DNA from: Negativicutes bacterium
GTDB taxonomy: Bacteria > Bacillota > Negativicutes > SKW292
Direction of reading: 5' to 3'
Assembly: GCA_026416215.1 (NCBI GenBank)
Contig: JAOAFP010000082.1
Location: forward strand, 1-6,738
Length of the DNA: 6,738 nt
Below the pieces are notes generated by a model that was not told the DNA's origin, searched no databases, and saw nothing but the letters and a program-made list of their open reading frames with translations. The position numbers were made by a program, and so were the translations under genes. Positions 1 through 6,490 of this stretch are shown one piece after another. Numbering within the stretch: the first letter of the stretch is position 1; every line of letters begins with the position of its first letter.

Positions 1-22
1 CGGAGATGTGTATAAGAGACAG
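1..22 (+). other. Sequencing adapter remnant (Nextera/Tn5 mosaic end)
   Basis: Bases 4-22 read AGATGTGTATAAGAGACAG, exactly the 19-base hyperactive Tn5 mosaic end used in Nextera libraries. The preceding CGG matches the read-2 version of that adapter; the read-1 version has GTC there. The match sits at the extreme edge of the window, as expected for untrimmed adapter at a contig end. It is not a natural Tn5/IS50 end: there is no transposase, no second end and no target duplication. Genomic sequence should be taken to start at base 23. Confidence 0.97.
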
Positions 23-799
23 GCCCTGTACGGGCTGGCCCCTGCTATGGACGCAATTATGGCCATTGCCCGCCGCTACCGGCTGGCGGTGATCGAGGAT
101 GCCGCCCAGGCCTATCTGTCCAGCTACCGGGGGCGGCTGGTGGGGACGATAGGCGACATGGGCAGTTTCAGCCTCCAGAGCTCGAAACACATAACCAGCG
201 GCGAAGGGGGCATCGTCATCACCGACAACCCCGACTACGCCCTGGCGGTCAGGCGGTTTGGCAGCCTGGGATACGCTGCGGTTGGCGCCGGACAGGGCAA
301 AATCAGCAAGGAGGCCATCCAGGATCCTGGCTATGCCCGCCATCTGACGGTGGGCTGGAACTACCGGCTGCCAGAGCTGTGCTCAGCGGTGGCCCTGGCC
401 CAGTTTGAGCGGATCGATGAGCTGGTCGAACGGCGGCGGCAGGTGGCCGGTCTGTGGCAGCAGGCAGCAGCCGGCTGCGACTGGCTGCGCCCGCAGGCAG
501 AGCCGGCCGGCTGCCGGTCTTCGCACTGGACGTGGGCGGCGGTGTTGGAGCACCACCGGCTGGACTGGCGGGATTTTTACCGGGCCTTCCGCGATAACGG
601 CGGCGACGGGATTTACGCTGCCTGGCGGCTGACCTATCACGAACCAGCATTTGCCGGTCTGGGTCCTGGCCAGCCGCCCTGCCCGGTGGCCGAGTATTTG
701 CAGCCCCGCCTCCTGCAATTTAAGACCAACTACTGGCGGTGGGAGGAAGCTGAACGCCAGGCCGACATTTTGCAACAGACCATTCGCCGGCTGGGGTGA
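23..799 (+). CDS. DegT/DnrJ/EryC1/StrS family PLP aminotransferase, N-terminally truncated
   Basis: This is the C-terminal part (258 residues) of a PLP-dependent sugar or cyclitol aminotransferase; family members are usually about 370-430 residues, so roughly the first third is missing at the contig edge. Visible family motifs are LYGLAPAMDAI, then VIEDAAQA, whose Asp (codon 98-100) should contact the PLP pyridine nitrogen, then GDMGSFSLQSSKHITSGEGG, whose Lys (codon 185-187) should form the Schiff base with PLP. Further on, GGDGIYAAW and QPRLLQFKTNYW recall the glutamine:scyllo-inosose (StsC/BtrS-like) branch. I infer that branch from memory of motifs, and the substrate is not proven. Such enzymes transfer an amino group to a keto-sugar or keto-cyclitol in glycan or aminoglycoside-type pathways. 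An apparent GTG start at base 8 lies in adapter and would add a false MYKRQ N-terminus. A separate promoter follows before scpA, so a functional link to the next operon is unlikely. Confidence 0.93.
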   Translation, partial: ALYGLAPAMDAIMAIARRYRLAVIEDAAQAYLSSYRGRLVGTIGDMGSFSLQSSKHITSGEGGIVITDNPDYALAVRRFGSLGYAAVGAGQGKISKEAIQDPGYARHLTVGWNYRLPELCSAVALAQFERIDELVERRRQVAGLWQQAAAGCDWLRPQAEPAGCRSSHWTWAAVLEHHRLDWRDFYRAFRDNGGDGIYAAWRLTYHEPAFAGLGPGQPPCPVAEYLQPRLLQFKTNYWRWEEAERQADILQQTIRRLG

Positions 800-806
800 G
801 CGCATT

Positions 807-833
807 TTGCCGCTTGATGCGATGTGGTATAAT
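807..833 (+). promoter_or_regulatory. Predicted housekeeping (SigA-type) extended -10 promoter for the scpA operon
   Basis: A perfect TATAAT at 828-833 is preceded by TGG, giving an extended -10 (TGnTATAAT). The best -35 candidate is TTGCCG at 807-812 (4 of 6 to TTGACA) with a short 15-bp spacer, so the extended -10 probably carries most of the strength. The site lies in the only non-coding gap upstream of scpA. The expected transcription start is about 840, just downstream of the aminotransferase stop at 799. No convincing intrinsic terminator is visible between that stop and the promoter, so read-through from upstream is possible. Confidence 0.6.
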
Positions 834-852
834 CTTTCAGCGTGACCGGAAT

Positions 853-860
853 GGGAGGGG
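853..860 (+). promoter_or_regulatory. Shine-Dalgarno site fixing a TTG start for scpA
   Basis: GGGAGGGG at 853-860 is a strong anti-16S match, 5 bases before the TTG at 866. The in-frame upstream GTG at 842 has no Shine-Dalgarno site and sits almost on the predicted transcription start, so TTG 866 is the better start. Confidence 0.7.
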
Positions 861-865
861 CTGAT

Positions 866-1630
866 TTGGGATCTGACGCCGGATGCAGGCTGGTGCTGGA
901 CGGCTTCGAGGGGCCGCTCGATTTGCTGCTGCACCTGATCGAGCGGCAGAAGGTGGCGATCGACGAGGTGTCGCTGGTGGCGGTCACTGACCAGTACCTT
1001 GAGTATCTGGCTGGCATGGGGCAGTTTGACATTGAGGTGGCCAGCGAGTTTCTGTTGGTGGCGGCCACCCTGCTGAAGATCAAGTCGCAGGCCCTGCTGC
1101 CGGCTCGGCGGCAGGAGCCGGAAGCCGAACAGCTGACGGACGAGATGAAGAAGAATCTCGTCGACCAGCTGATCGAGTATAAGTGCTACAAGCAAATCGG
1201 CCAGTGGCTGGAAGAATGTGGCGAGCGGCGGGGCCGGCAGGTCACCCGGCCGCCTCTTGTTCTGCCGGTGGAATATGTTTTGCCGCGTGGACTGGATGTC
1301 CGGCTGTTGACCCAGGCTGCAGCGATGATCTGGCAGCGGCAGACCCGTCGGATGCCGCTAACCATCGACCGCGAGCAGTTCAGTGTCCGGGCCAAGATCA
1401 GGCAGATTGCCGCCCTGCTGCGTGACCACAGGCGGGAGCTAAGCCTCAGTCAGTGTCTGGAAGACAGTCAAAGCCGCGGCGAGCTGGTGGCGACGTTTCT
1501 GGCGGTGCTGGAGCTGATCAGGCTGCGGCGAGTGACGGTGCGGCAGGAGCGGGCGTTTGCTGAGATTTACCTAAGGTGGCGGCCGACGAACAAACAAGGG
1601 AAGACAGAAACGGAAGATGAGACTTACTGA
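866..1630 (+). CDS. scpA: Segregation and condensation protein A (ScpA, kleisin)
   Basis: ScpA is the kleisin subunit of the bacterial Smc-ScpAB condensin, which loads on and compacts DNA and helps separate sister origins. The product here is 254 residues, the usual length for the family. Near the N-terminus is the hallmark FEGPLDLLLHLIERQKV segment, followed by VTDQYLEYL and SEFLLVAATLLKIKSQALLP; this helical region contacts the Smc neck. The middle is a charged linker (RRQEPEAEQL) leading to a region expected to bind the ScpB dimer. The C-terminal winged helix (LELIRLRRVTVRQE, then FAEIYLR) would bind the Smc head. TTG at 866 is preferred on its Shine-Dalgarno site; GTG at 842 would give 262 residues. 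It is first in the operon and overlaps scpB by 14 bases. The identification is firm; only the start is open. Confidence 0.96.
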   Translation: MGSDAGCRLVLDGFEGPLDLLLHLIERQKVAIDEVSLVAVTDQYLEYLAGMGQFDIEVASEFLLVAATLLKIKSQALLPARRQEPEAEQLTDEMKKNLVDQLIEYKCYKQIGQWLEECGERRGRQVTRPPLVLPVEYVLPRGLDVRLLTQAAAMIWQRQTRRMPLTIDREQFSVRAKIRQIAALLRDHRRELSLSQCLEDSQSRGELVATFLAVLELIRLRRVTVRQERAFAEIYLRWRPTNKQGKTETEDETY

Positions 1631-2150
1631 GCAGCAGGCCGGTTTCCTGGCAGTGCTGTTTGCCGCCGGCGACCCTCTGCCGCCGGCCCGCATTGGTGAA
1701 ATACTGAATTGTGACGGGCAGGAACTGGCTAAGCTGCGCGAGGAGAGCCTGGCGGCGTGGCAGCAGCTCAACCTGCCGCTGGCGGTGACCGAGGCGGCCG
1801 GTGGCTGGCAGCTTTGTCTGGCTCCTGACTTCCTTGGTCTGGTTGACGGCCTGAGGGAAAGGGCTGAAGGAAGGCTGAGCGCGGCGGCGCTGGAAACGCT
1901 GGCGATCATTGCAGTCCGCCAGCCGGTGACCAGGGTGGAGATCGAGGCCATCCGCGGGGTGAAGTCCGAACGGGTGCTGGCCAGTCTGTGTGAACGGGGT
2001 CTGATCGAGGAGGCGGGACGGAAGGATGAGCCGGGGCGGCCGATTCTCTATGCCACCACCCGGGAATTCCTCGTCTGTTTCGGGCTGAACAGCTGTGATG
2101 ATCTCCCGCCGCTGACCTTGCCGGAAGGGAAGGAAAGTGACAGTGGCTGA
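1617..2150 (+). CDS. scpB: Segregation and condensation protein B (ScpB)
   Basis: ScpB is the winged-helix partner that dimerises on the ScpA linker and regulates the Smc ATPase cycle. The product has 177 residues, within the normal range. The N-terminal winged helix (LTEQQAGFLAVLFAAGDPLP) is followed by the second one, containing LSAAALETLAIIAVRQPVTR and VEIEAIRGVKSERVLASLCE, the most conserved stretch of the family. It is followed by GLIEEAGRKDEPGRPILYAT and TREFLVCFGL, the usual wing and C-terminal end. ATG 1617 lies inside the end of scpA (14-base overlap) with only a weak purine stretch (GGAAG) immediately before it, so translation is probably coupled to scpA. The short acidic C-terminal tail after LPPLTL is not conserved in the family as I know it. 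Confidence 0.96.
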   Translation: MRLTEQQAGFLAVLFAAGDPLPPARIGEILNCDGQELAKLREESLAAWQQLNLPLAVTEAAGGWQLCLAPDFLGLVDGLRERAEGRLSAAALETLAIIAVRQPVTRVEIEAIRGVKSERVLASLCERGLIEEAGRKDEPGRPILYATTREFLVCFGLNSCDDLPPLTLPEGKESDSG

Positions 2151-2805
2151 CGCAGTAATGCTGCTGGCGGTGGCGGTCCCGGTGCTGCTGGCAGTGGTGC
2201 CGGTCCGGGCCGGGGTGATCTGGGAAGCCGACGATGTGGGAATAAAGCTTCATTTCAGCCTGATGCTGGCCGGACTGACGGTTTATCGCCGCCGGAAAGC
2301 CAGCTACCGTAATTTCGGTAACGCCAGCCGGTGGTGGCTGACGGTCAGAACCGGGCTGGAGGGGCTGGGGCGGAAAGACTGGCAGCCGCTTGGTGAATAC
2401 GGGATGGCAGTCGGCCGGTTTTTTCGCCGGCACGGGCTGGCGGTGGCCCAGGTTACAGCCCTGGTGGCATTTCAGCTGGGCCTGGGGCGGTTAACGGTCG
2501 AGCGGTGGCGGTGGCAGACAAAACTGACACTGACCAACCCGGCTCTGGCCGGCATGGTCTGCGGCGGACTGTGGGCGACAAAAAACAGCCTGTGGGCGGC
2601 GGCCCGGGCGGTATGCGGCCGGACGTCGGAGGCCGACTTTGGCGTCGTGGCCCAGACTGGTGAACACGGCCGGTTCAGCGACCATATGGAACTGTTGGTC
2701 GGCTGGCGGCTGGGCTGGCTGTTGCTGGCAGCAGTCGTGCTGGCAGTTAATCTGGCAAGGGAAGGAGCAAGGGAAAAATGGCACAGGATTCGATGCAGTC
2801 GCTGA
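2137..2805 (+). CDS. DUF2953 family membrane protein (YtfI-like)
   Basis: This 222-residue protein has a hydrophobic N-terminal segment (about residues 5-24), a basic, tryptophan-rich middle, a family-like segment around WRWQTKLTLTNPALAGMV and CGGLWATKNSLW (about 125-155), and a second hydrophobic segment near the C-terminus (about 188-206, LGWLLLAAVVLAVNLA) followed by a basic tail. The pattern matches DUF2953 proteins, of unknown biochemical function. In Bacillus subtilis the relative ytfI is next to ytfJ, as here, which supports the call. GTG 2137 overlaps the scpB end by 14 bases and follows AAGGG at 2125-2129 with a 7-base gap; GTG 2143, with AAGGA at 2130-2134, is an equally plausible start two codons later. 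The gene overlaps ytfJ by 28 bases. The partnership with GerW in sporulation is inferred from context. Confidence 0.82.
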   Translation: MTVADAVMLLAVAVPVLLAVVPVRAGVIWEADDVGIKLHFSLMLAGLTVYRRRKASYRNFGNASRWWLTVRTGLEGLGRKDWQPLGEYGMAVGRFFRRHGLAVAQVTALVAFQLGLGRLTVERWRWQTKLTLTNPALAGMVCGGLWATKNSLWAAARAVCGRTSEADFGVVAQTGEHGRFSDHMELLVGWRLGWLLLAAVVLAVNLAREGAREKWHRIRCSR

Positions 2806-3236
2806 TCAGTTCGACTCTCAGCAGCATGCGCGGGGTGATGGATACCCGGACGATCATCGGCGATGCGATTGTCGCGCCCGACAAAACAGTGATCCTTCCG
2901 GTGGCGAAAATTGCACTCGGGTTTGGACTGGGCGGACACGCCCAGGGCCGGCATGAGGGGAATTTTGCTGGCGGGGCCGGGGGGGCGGCTACGGTCAAAC
3001 CGGTAGGCTTTCTGGTTTGCACGCCCGATTCGGGGGTGCGGTTTCTGTCGGTGGATAGCGGCAGCAATTTGCCGGACCGGATTATCGATCTGATGCCGTC
3101 GGTCATCGCCAAAATCCAGGAACTGGTCAGACAGGTGTGCGGCAGCGACGGCAACGGCAGCAACGCTGACAATGACAGCGACTGCAGCTTTGGCGGAAAA
3201 AAAGACGGCGGGGTGGCAGAAGACAGCAGTGATTAA
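2778..3236 (+). CDS. ytfJ: GerW family sporulation protein (YtfJ)
   Basis: The 152-residue product belongs to the GerW/YtfJ family. In B. subtilis YtfJ (GerW) is made in the forespore and is needed for normal spore germination; its molecular activity is not settled. Family features seen are an N-terminal helix ending in a TRTIIGDAI stretch (about residues 23-31), PDKTVILPVAKIALGFGLGG (about 34-53), a glycine-rich loop (FAGGAGGAA), KPVGFLVCTPDSGVRFLSVD, and a C-terminal IIDLMPSVIAKIQELV helix. The last 30 or so residues form a low-complexity Gly/Ser/Asn/Asp tail. The ATG at 2778 has a strong AAGGAG at 2762-2767. The gene overlaps the DUF2953 gene by 28 bases upstream and dacB by 8 bases downstream. 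Its presence is the main evidence that the host forms spores or descends from spore-formers. Confidence 0.93.
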   Translation: MAQDSMQSLISSTLSSMRGVMDTRTIIGDAIVAPDKTVILPVAKIALGFGLGGHAQGRHEGNFAGGAGGAATVKPVGFLVCTPDSGVRFLSVDSGSNLPDRIIDLMPSVIAKIQELVRQVCGSDGNGSNADNDSDCSFGGKKDGGVAEDSSD

Positions 3237-4365
3237 AAAGATGGTGCTGCTGGTACTGGCGGCTGTCCTGTCAGGTTGGCCGGCCGGGCTGGCCCAGCCC
3301 GCTGTCGGACCGGTTACCGCCCAGTCGGCGATCGTGATGGTGGCAGCCACCGGGGAGGTGTTGTGGGAAAAGGACGCCGATACCAGGCGGCCGCCGGCCA
3401 GCACGACCAAGATCGTCACCCTGCTACTGGCCCTGGAAAACGGCAATCTCGACGATGTGGTTACGGCCAGTCAGACGGCCAGCCAGACCGACGGGTCGTC
3501 AATCTGGCTGGAACCAGGGGAAAGGCTGACCCTGCGCCAGCTGTTATACGGACTTATGCTGCTGTCGGGGAATGATGCGGCTGTTGCCATATCCGAACAC
3601 ATAAGCGGCAGTTCGGCTGCCTTTGCCAGGCTGATGACCGACCGGGCCCACAGTTTGGGGGCGGTCAGCAGCAATTTTACCAACCCCAACGGACTGCCTG
3701 ACGACAACCATTACACCACCGCCCGCGACCTGGCTGTGCTCACTGCTTACGGTCTCAATCACCACCCGGAATTCCGGCAGATCATGGGGACCAGGGAAAC
3801 CACCATCCCTTGGCATGGCAAGACCTTTCAGCGCGAACTGTACAACGAAAACAAGCTGTTGTGGCGGTACGACGGGGCAAACGGCGGCAAAACCGGCTAC
3901 ACCGACGCAGCCGGCCCCTGTCTGGTGGCTACCGCCGAACGAAACGGCGTCCAGCTGGTAGCGGTGGTGCTAAACTGCGAGGATATGTGGCAGGACGCGG
4001 TAAATTTGCTGGATTACGGCTTTGACCGGACCAGCGCAAAAAAGTTCTTCGACGCCGGCGGCTGGCGGCAGGCGGTGACGGTGACCAATGGTTACCGGCC
4101 GACGGTAAGTCTGCGGGCGGCTGACGACATCGTCGTGCCGGCCCAAAAAGACGGGTCGGACGCCGGCGACTTCCGGCTGGAATTCGTCGTTCCCCGTTCG
4201 CTCAGGGCGCCACTGACCGCCGGTCAGCATGTAGGTCAGGTGGTCCTTCGTTACCGGGGGGAGGTGGTGGCAACCAGCGATATCGTGACGGTTGACGGCG
4301 TTGAGCGGCGGTCGGTGTTCCGCTGGCTGGCCGATTTGGTCCGCTGGTGGTGGTCGATGGTATGA
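3229..4365 (+). CDS. dacB: D-alanyl-D-alanine carboxypeptidase (DacB/DacF-type, low-molecular-weight PBP)
   Basis: This serine D,D-carboxypeptidase removes the terminal D-Ala from peptidoglycan stem peptides; in spore-formers DacB and DacF control cross-linking of the spore cortex. All three active-site motifs are present: STTK with nucleophile Ser58 and Lys61, SGN at 113-115, and KTG at 221-223 (numbered from GTG 3229). The N-terminus is a signal peptide (IKKMVLLVLAAVLSGWPAGLA) with likely cleavage near residue 22. A PBP5-type C-terminal beta domain spans about 273-360, and residues 362-378 (SVFRWLADLVRWWWSMV) look like an amphipathic membrane anchor. The 378-residue length fits the family. 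GTG 3229 gives a proper signal peptide and an 8-base overlap with the ytfJ stop; an upstream ATG at 3172 would add 19 non-signal residues and has no ribosome site; ATG 3241 is also possible. DacB versus DacF cannot be separated here; the symbol rests on gene order. Confidence 0.93.
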   Translation: MIKKMVLLVLAAVLSGWPAGLAQPAVGPVTAQSAIVMVAATGEVLWEKDADTRRPPASTTKIVTLLLALENGNLDDVVTASQTASQTDGSSIWLEPGERLTLRQLLYGLMLLSGNDAAVAISEHISGSSAAFARLMTDRAHSLGAVSSNFTNPNGLPDDNHYTTARDLAVLTAYGLNHHPEFRQIMGTRETTIPWHGKTFQRELYNENKLLWRYDGANGGKTGYTDAAGPCLVATAERNGVQLVAVVLNCEDMWQDAVNLLDYGFDRTSAKKFFDAGGWRQAVTVTNGYRPTVSLRAADDIVVPAQKDGSDAGDFRLEFVVPRSLRAPLTAGQHVGQVVLRYRGEVVATSDIVTVDGVERRSVFRWLADLVRWWWSMV

Positions 4366-5129
4366 AGCTGAGGCGGAGCAAGCCACAATCGGAGACGGGC
4401 GGCCGGCATCGGCTGCAGAAAGTACTGGCGGCGGCTGGGGTGGCCTCGCGTCGGGCGGCCGAGGCAATGATTCGGGCCGGCCGGGTGACGGTCAATGGTC
4501 AGGTAGTCACCGCCATGGGTACCACGGTGGAGGTGGGCCGCGATAGAGTGGCAGTGGACGGCCGGCTGGTCATACCGGCGGTGAAAAAGATCTACATTGC
4601 CCTGTTCAAGCCGCGCGGCGTTCTGTCATCGACCTGCGACCAGCGTGGGAGACCGGTTGTCGCTGACTATGCAGACGGGGCGGGAGGCCGGTTGTTTCCG
4701 GTCGGAAGGCTGGACTATAATACTGATGGCCTGCTGCTGATGACCAATGACGGTCAGCTGGCCAACGGACTGTTGCACCCCCGCCGGCAGGTGGCCAAGG
4801 TTTACATGGTCAAGGTGGCGGGGATGGTTGGCGAGCAGGACCTGGTAAAACTGCGCCAGGGGATTGAACTGGATGACGGGTTAACTGCTCCGGCCGGAGC
4901 TGAGTTTGAGGAATACGACGAGCAGAGGGGCTGGTCGGTGCTCAGCCTGACCCTGTATGAGGGGCGCAACCGCCAGGTGAGGAGGATGTTTGCCAATCTC
5001 GGTTACGAGGTGATGAGGCTGCGGCGGGTGGCGTTTGCCGGTATAACCCTTGACGGGCTGCGGCGGGGGCAGTACCGCCACCTTACCGCCGGGGAAGTGA
5101 AAAAGCTGCGGGAACTGGCCGGATTGTGA
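4362..5129 (+). CDS. rluB: 23S rRNA pseudouridine synthase, RsuA/RluB family
   Basis: The enzyme isomerises a specific uridine of large-subunit rRNA to pseudouridine (U2605 by E. coli numbering for RluB). The 255-residue product has an N-terminal S4 RNA-binding domain (RLQKVLAAAGVASRRAAEAM to about residue 76), the FKPRGVLSS motif, the catalytic motif GRLDYNTDGLL with nucleophile Asp118, and the diagnostic EGRNRQVRRM segment near the C-terminus. ATG 4362 forms an ATGA overlap with the dacB stop, the usual coupled junction; a GTG at 4347 would only add five residues. Context after dacB favours RluB over RsuA, RluE or RluF, and the S4 domain excludes RluE, which lacks it. In B. subtilis the spmA and spmB genes lie between dacB and rluB; they are absent here. 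Confidence 0.93.
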   Translation: MKLRRSKPQSETGGRHRLQKVLAAAGVASRRAAEAMIRAGRVTVNGQVVTAMGTTVEVGRDRVAVDGRLVIPAVKKIYIALFKPRGVLSSTCDQRGRPVVADYADGAGGRLFPVGRLDYNTDGLLLMTNDGQLANGLLHPRRQVAKVYMVKVAGMVGEQDLVKLRQGIELDDGLTAPAGAEFEEYDEQRGWSVLSLTLYEGRNRQVRRMFANLGYEVMRLRRVAFAGITLDGLRRGQYRHLTAGEVKKLRELAGL

Positions 5130-6370
5130 TCGCAGTCATCGGGGGCGGCCCAGCCGGGTTGATGGCGGCGATCAGTGCCGCCAGTATTTACCGCGGCCGG
5201 GTTACGGTTTGGGAAAAGATGCCGCAGGTCGGGCGGAAACTGCTGATTACCGGCAAAGGCCGCTGCAACCTGACCAATACCGCCGACATCGAGCGGTTTG
5301 TTGCCAATTTTCCCGGCAACGGCAAGTTCCTTTACCGCTGTCTGCGGGATTTTTCCAGCCAGGATCTTTGCCGCTGGTTGGCCGGGCAGGGGGTTGGGAC
5401 CAAGGTCGAACGGGGTGGCCGGGTGTTCCCGGTCAGTGATCGGGCGGCTGATGTGGTCCGGGCGCTGGTTAACGGCTGCCGGCAGCAGGGGGTAACCATC
5501 CGGACCGGCTGCCGGGTGATCCGGCTGCTGATCAGCGATCAACGACTGACCGGCCTGCAGCTCGCGTCGGGGGAAGAGGTGGCAGCAGCGGCAGCGGTGG
5601 TGGCAACCGGTGGTGCCTCTTATCCGGCCACCGGCTCGACCGGTGACGGTTACCGGTTGCTGGCCGGTGTCGGCCATAGCGTGACTGAGCCCCGTCCGGC
5701 CCTGGCGCCGCTGGTGGTGGCCGAACCGTGGGTGGCAGATCTGGAAGGATTGTCGCTTCGTAACGTCGCGGTGAGCCTGTGGCAGGGGACGGCTGAACTG
5801 GCTGGGTTGTTTGGGGAAATGGTCTTTACCGCCAACGGCGTCTCCGGGCCGGTAATTCTGACCATGTCCCGCCTGGCTGGGCAGGCGGCTGAGCGTGGCG
5901 GTCAGCCGGTCCGGCTGCTTATTAACCTGAAGCCGGCTTTGTCGCCGGAAACCCTCGATCTGCGGCTGCAGCGGGATTTTGACCGGTTCGGCCGCCGGCA
6001 GTTCAAGAATGCCCTGAGCCAGTTGCTGCCGCGCAAACTGATTCCAGTGGCCGTCATGCTGAGCGGCATCGACCCCGACAAACCGGCCAGCCAGATCAGC
6101 CGCAGCGAGAGACAAAGGCTGCAGGAGCTGCTGTGCCGGCTGACCCTGACCGTGACCGGTGTGGCCGGCCTTGAACAGGCTATTGTCACGGCCGGCGGCG
6201 TATCGGTGAAGGAGGTCGACCCCCGGACCATGGGGTCGAAAAAAATTGCCGGGTTGTACATCGCCGGTGAGCTGCTTGATATCGACGGCAACACCGGTGG
6301 GTTCAACCTGCAGGCGGCGTTCAGCACCGGCTGGCTGGCCGGGCGGTCGGCAGCTGCAGGTCTGGTCTGA
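5126..6370 (+). CDS. HI0933/BaiN-type NAD(P)/FAD-dependent oxidoreductase
   Basis: This 414-residue flavoprotein has the full length of the HI0933-like family. An N-terminal dinucleotide-binding fold carries GGGPAG at residues 6-11, with Glu30 placed to bind the FAD ribose, then the family signature GRKLLITGKGRCNLTN (36-51). A second FAD-contacting stretch is ATGGASYPATGSTGDGY (160-176). The C-terminal FAD motif GELLDIDGNTGGFNLQ (381-396) is intact. Relatives have been called aminoacetone oxidase and, in bile-acid 7-dehydroxylating clostridia, BaiN, but most members, including this one, have no proven substrate; a bile-acid role should not be assumed. GTG 5126 overlaps the rluB stop (GTGA), and the first residues MIAVIGGG start right at the beta strand of the fold, which supports that start. 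It is the last gene before the terminator at 6376. Confidence 0.93.
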   Translation: MIAVIGGGPAGLMAAISAASIYRGRVTVWEKMPQVGRKLLITGKGRCNLTNTADIERFVANFPGNGKFLYRCLRDFSSQDLCRWLAGQGVGTKVERGGRVFPVSDRAADVVRALVNGCRQQGVTIRTGCRVIRLLISDQRLTGLQLASGEEVAAAAAVVATGGASYPATGSTGDGYRLLAGVGHSVTEPRPALAPLVVAEPWVADLEGLSLRNVAVSLWQGTAELAGLFGEMVFTANGVSGPVILTMSRLAGQAAERGGQPVRLLINLKPALSPETLDLRLQRDFDRFGRRQFKNALSQLLPRKLIPVAVMLSGIDPDKPASQISRSERQRLQELLCRLTLTVTGVAGLEQAIVTAGGVSVKEVDPRTMGSKKIAGLYIAGELLDIDGNTGGFNLQAAFSTGWLAGRSAAAGLV

Positions 6371-6375
6371 CGTTT

Positions 6376-6415
6376 TCCTGTCCGGGCTATGTGTCCGGCA
6401 GGATTATTTTTTTTT
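6376..6415 (+). terminator. Rho-independent terminator of the scpA operon
   Basis: The hairpin pairs TCCTG (6376-6380) with CAGGA (6399-6403) and CCGG (6382-6385) with CCGG (6395-6398), with one bulged T at 6381 and a 9-base loop (6386-6394). It is followed by TTA and then nine consecutive T (6407-6415). It begins 5 bases after the flavoprotein stop, so it should end the operon transcript. Confidence 0.88.
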
Positions 6416-6453
6416 GTCACGAAACAAGCTGCGTTGCCTGTAGGCCGTCGGTG

Positions 6454-6465
6454 TACGCCGGCGTA
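6454..6465. repeat. Perfect 12-bp palindrome upstream of the symporter, possible operator
   Basis: TACGCCGGCGTA reads the same on both strands and lies 25 bases upstream of the symporter TTG, in the only intergenic gap downstream of the operon. Its size and place fit a dimeric repressor or activator site for the transporter. In GC-rich DNA a short palindrome can also occur by chance. I see no strong promoter nearby to anchor it: TTGTCA at 6414-6419 resembles a -35 element, but no good -10 follows at normal spacing. Confidence 0.3.
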
Positions 6466-6476
6466 AGAAAAATTAA

Positions 6477-6482
6477 AAGGGG
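6477..6482 (+). promoter_or_regulatory. Shine-Dalgarno site fixing a TTG start for the symporter
   Basis: AAGGGG at 6477-6482 lies 8 bases before TTG 6491. No ATG or GTG in the same frame lies nearby upstream, and the first transmembrane segment begins about ten residues after this TTG, so the rare start codon is well supported. Confidence 0.7.
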
Positions 6483-6490
6483 TGGGGTAA

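Noticed and set aside
4..22. Natural Tn5/IS50 insertion end
   Set aside because: It is the engineered mosaic-end sequence, sits at the contig edge, and carries the CGG of the Nextera read-2 adapter; no transposase or partner end is present.
383..1195. Minus-strand open frame of 270 codons across the aminotransferase end and scpA start
   Set aside because: It spans two real plus-strand genes and a promoter, has no recognisable motif, and reads as a reverse shadow.
2472..3446. Long minus-strand open frame (324 codons) opposite the DUF2953, ytfJ and dacB genes
   Set aside because: It lies opposite three well-supported genes, its translation is rich in Pro, Arg, Ser and Ala with no family motif, and long antisense frames are expected in GC-rich coding DNA.
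4692..4721. Promoter-like TTGTTT and TATAAT (18-bp spacer) inside rluB
   Set aside because: TATAAT is part of the codons for the conserved catalytic motif DYNTD, so the match is explained by the protein; the -35 is only 3 of 6. A weak internal promoter for the flavoprotein cannot be excluded but is not supported.
5003..6115. Minus-strand open frame of 370 codons opposite the flavoprotein gene
   Set aside because: The opposite strand encodes a complete HI0933-type enzyme with all FAD motifs; the antisense translation has no recognisable domain and biased composition.
6414..6442. Promoter for the symporter starting from TTGTCA at 6414-6419
   Set aside because: The -35 candidate is good (5 of 6) but overlaps the terminator T-tract, and the hexamer at the right distance (CCTGTA) is a poor -10.
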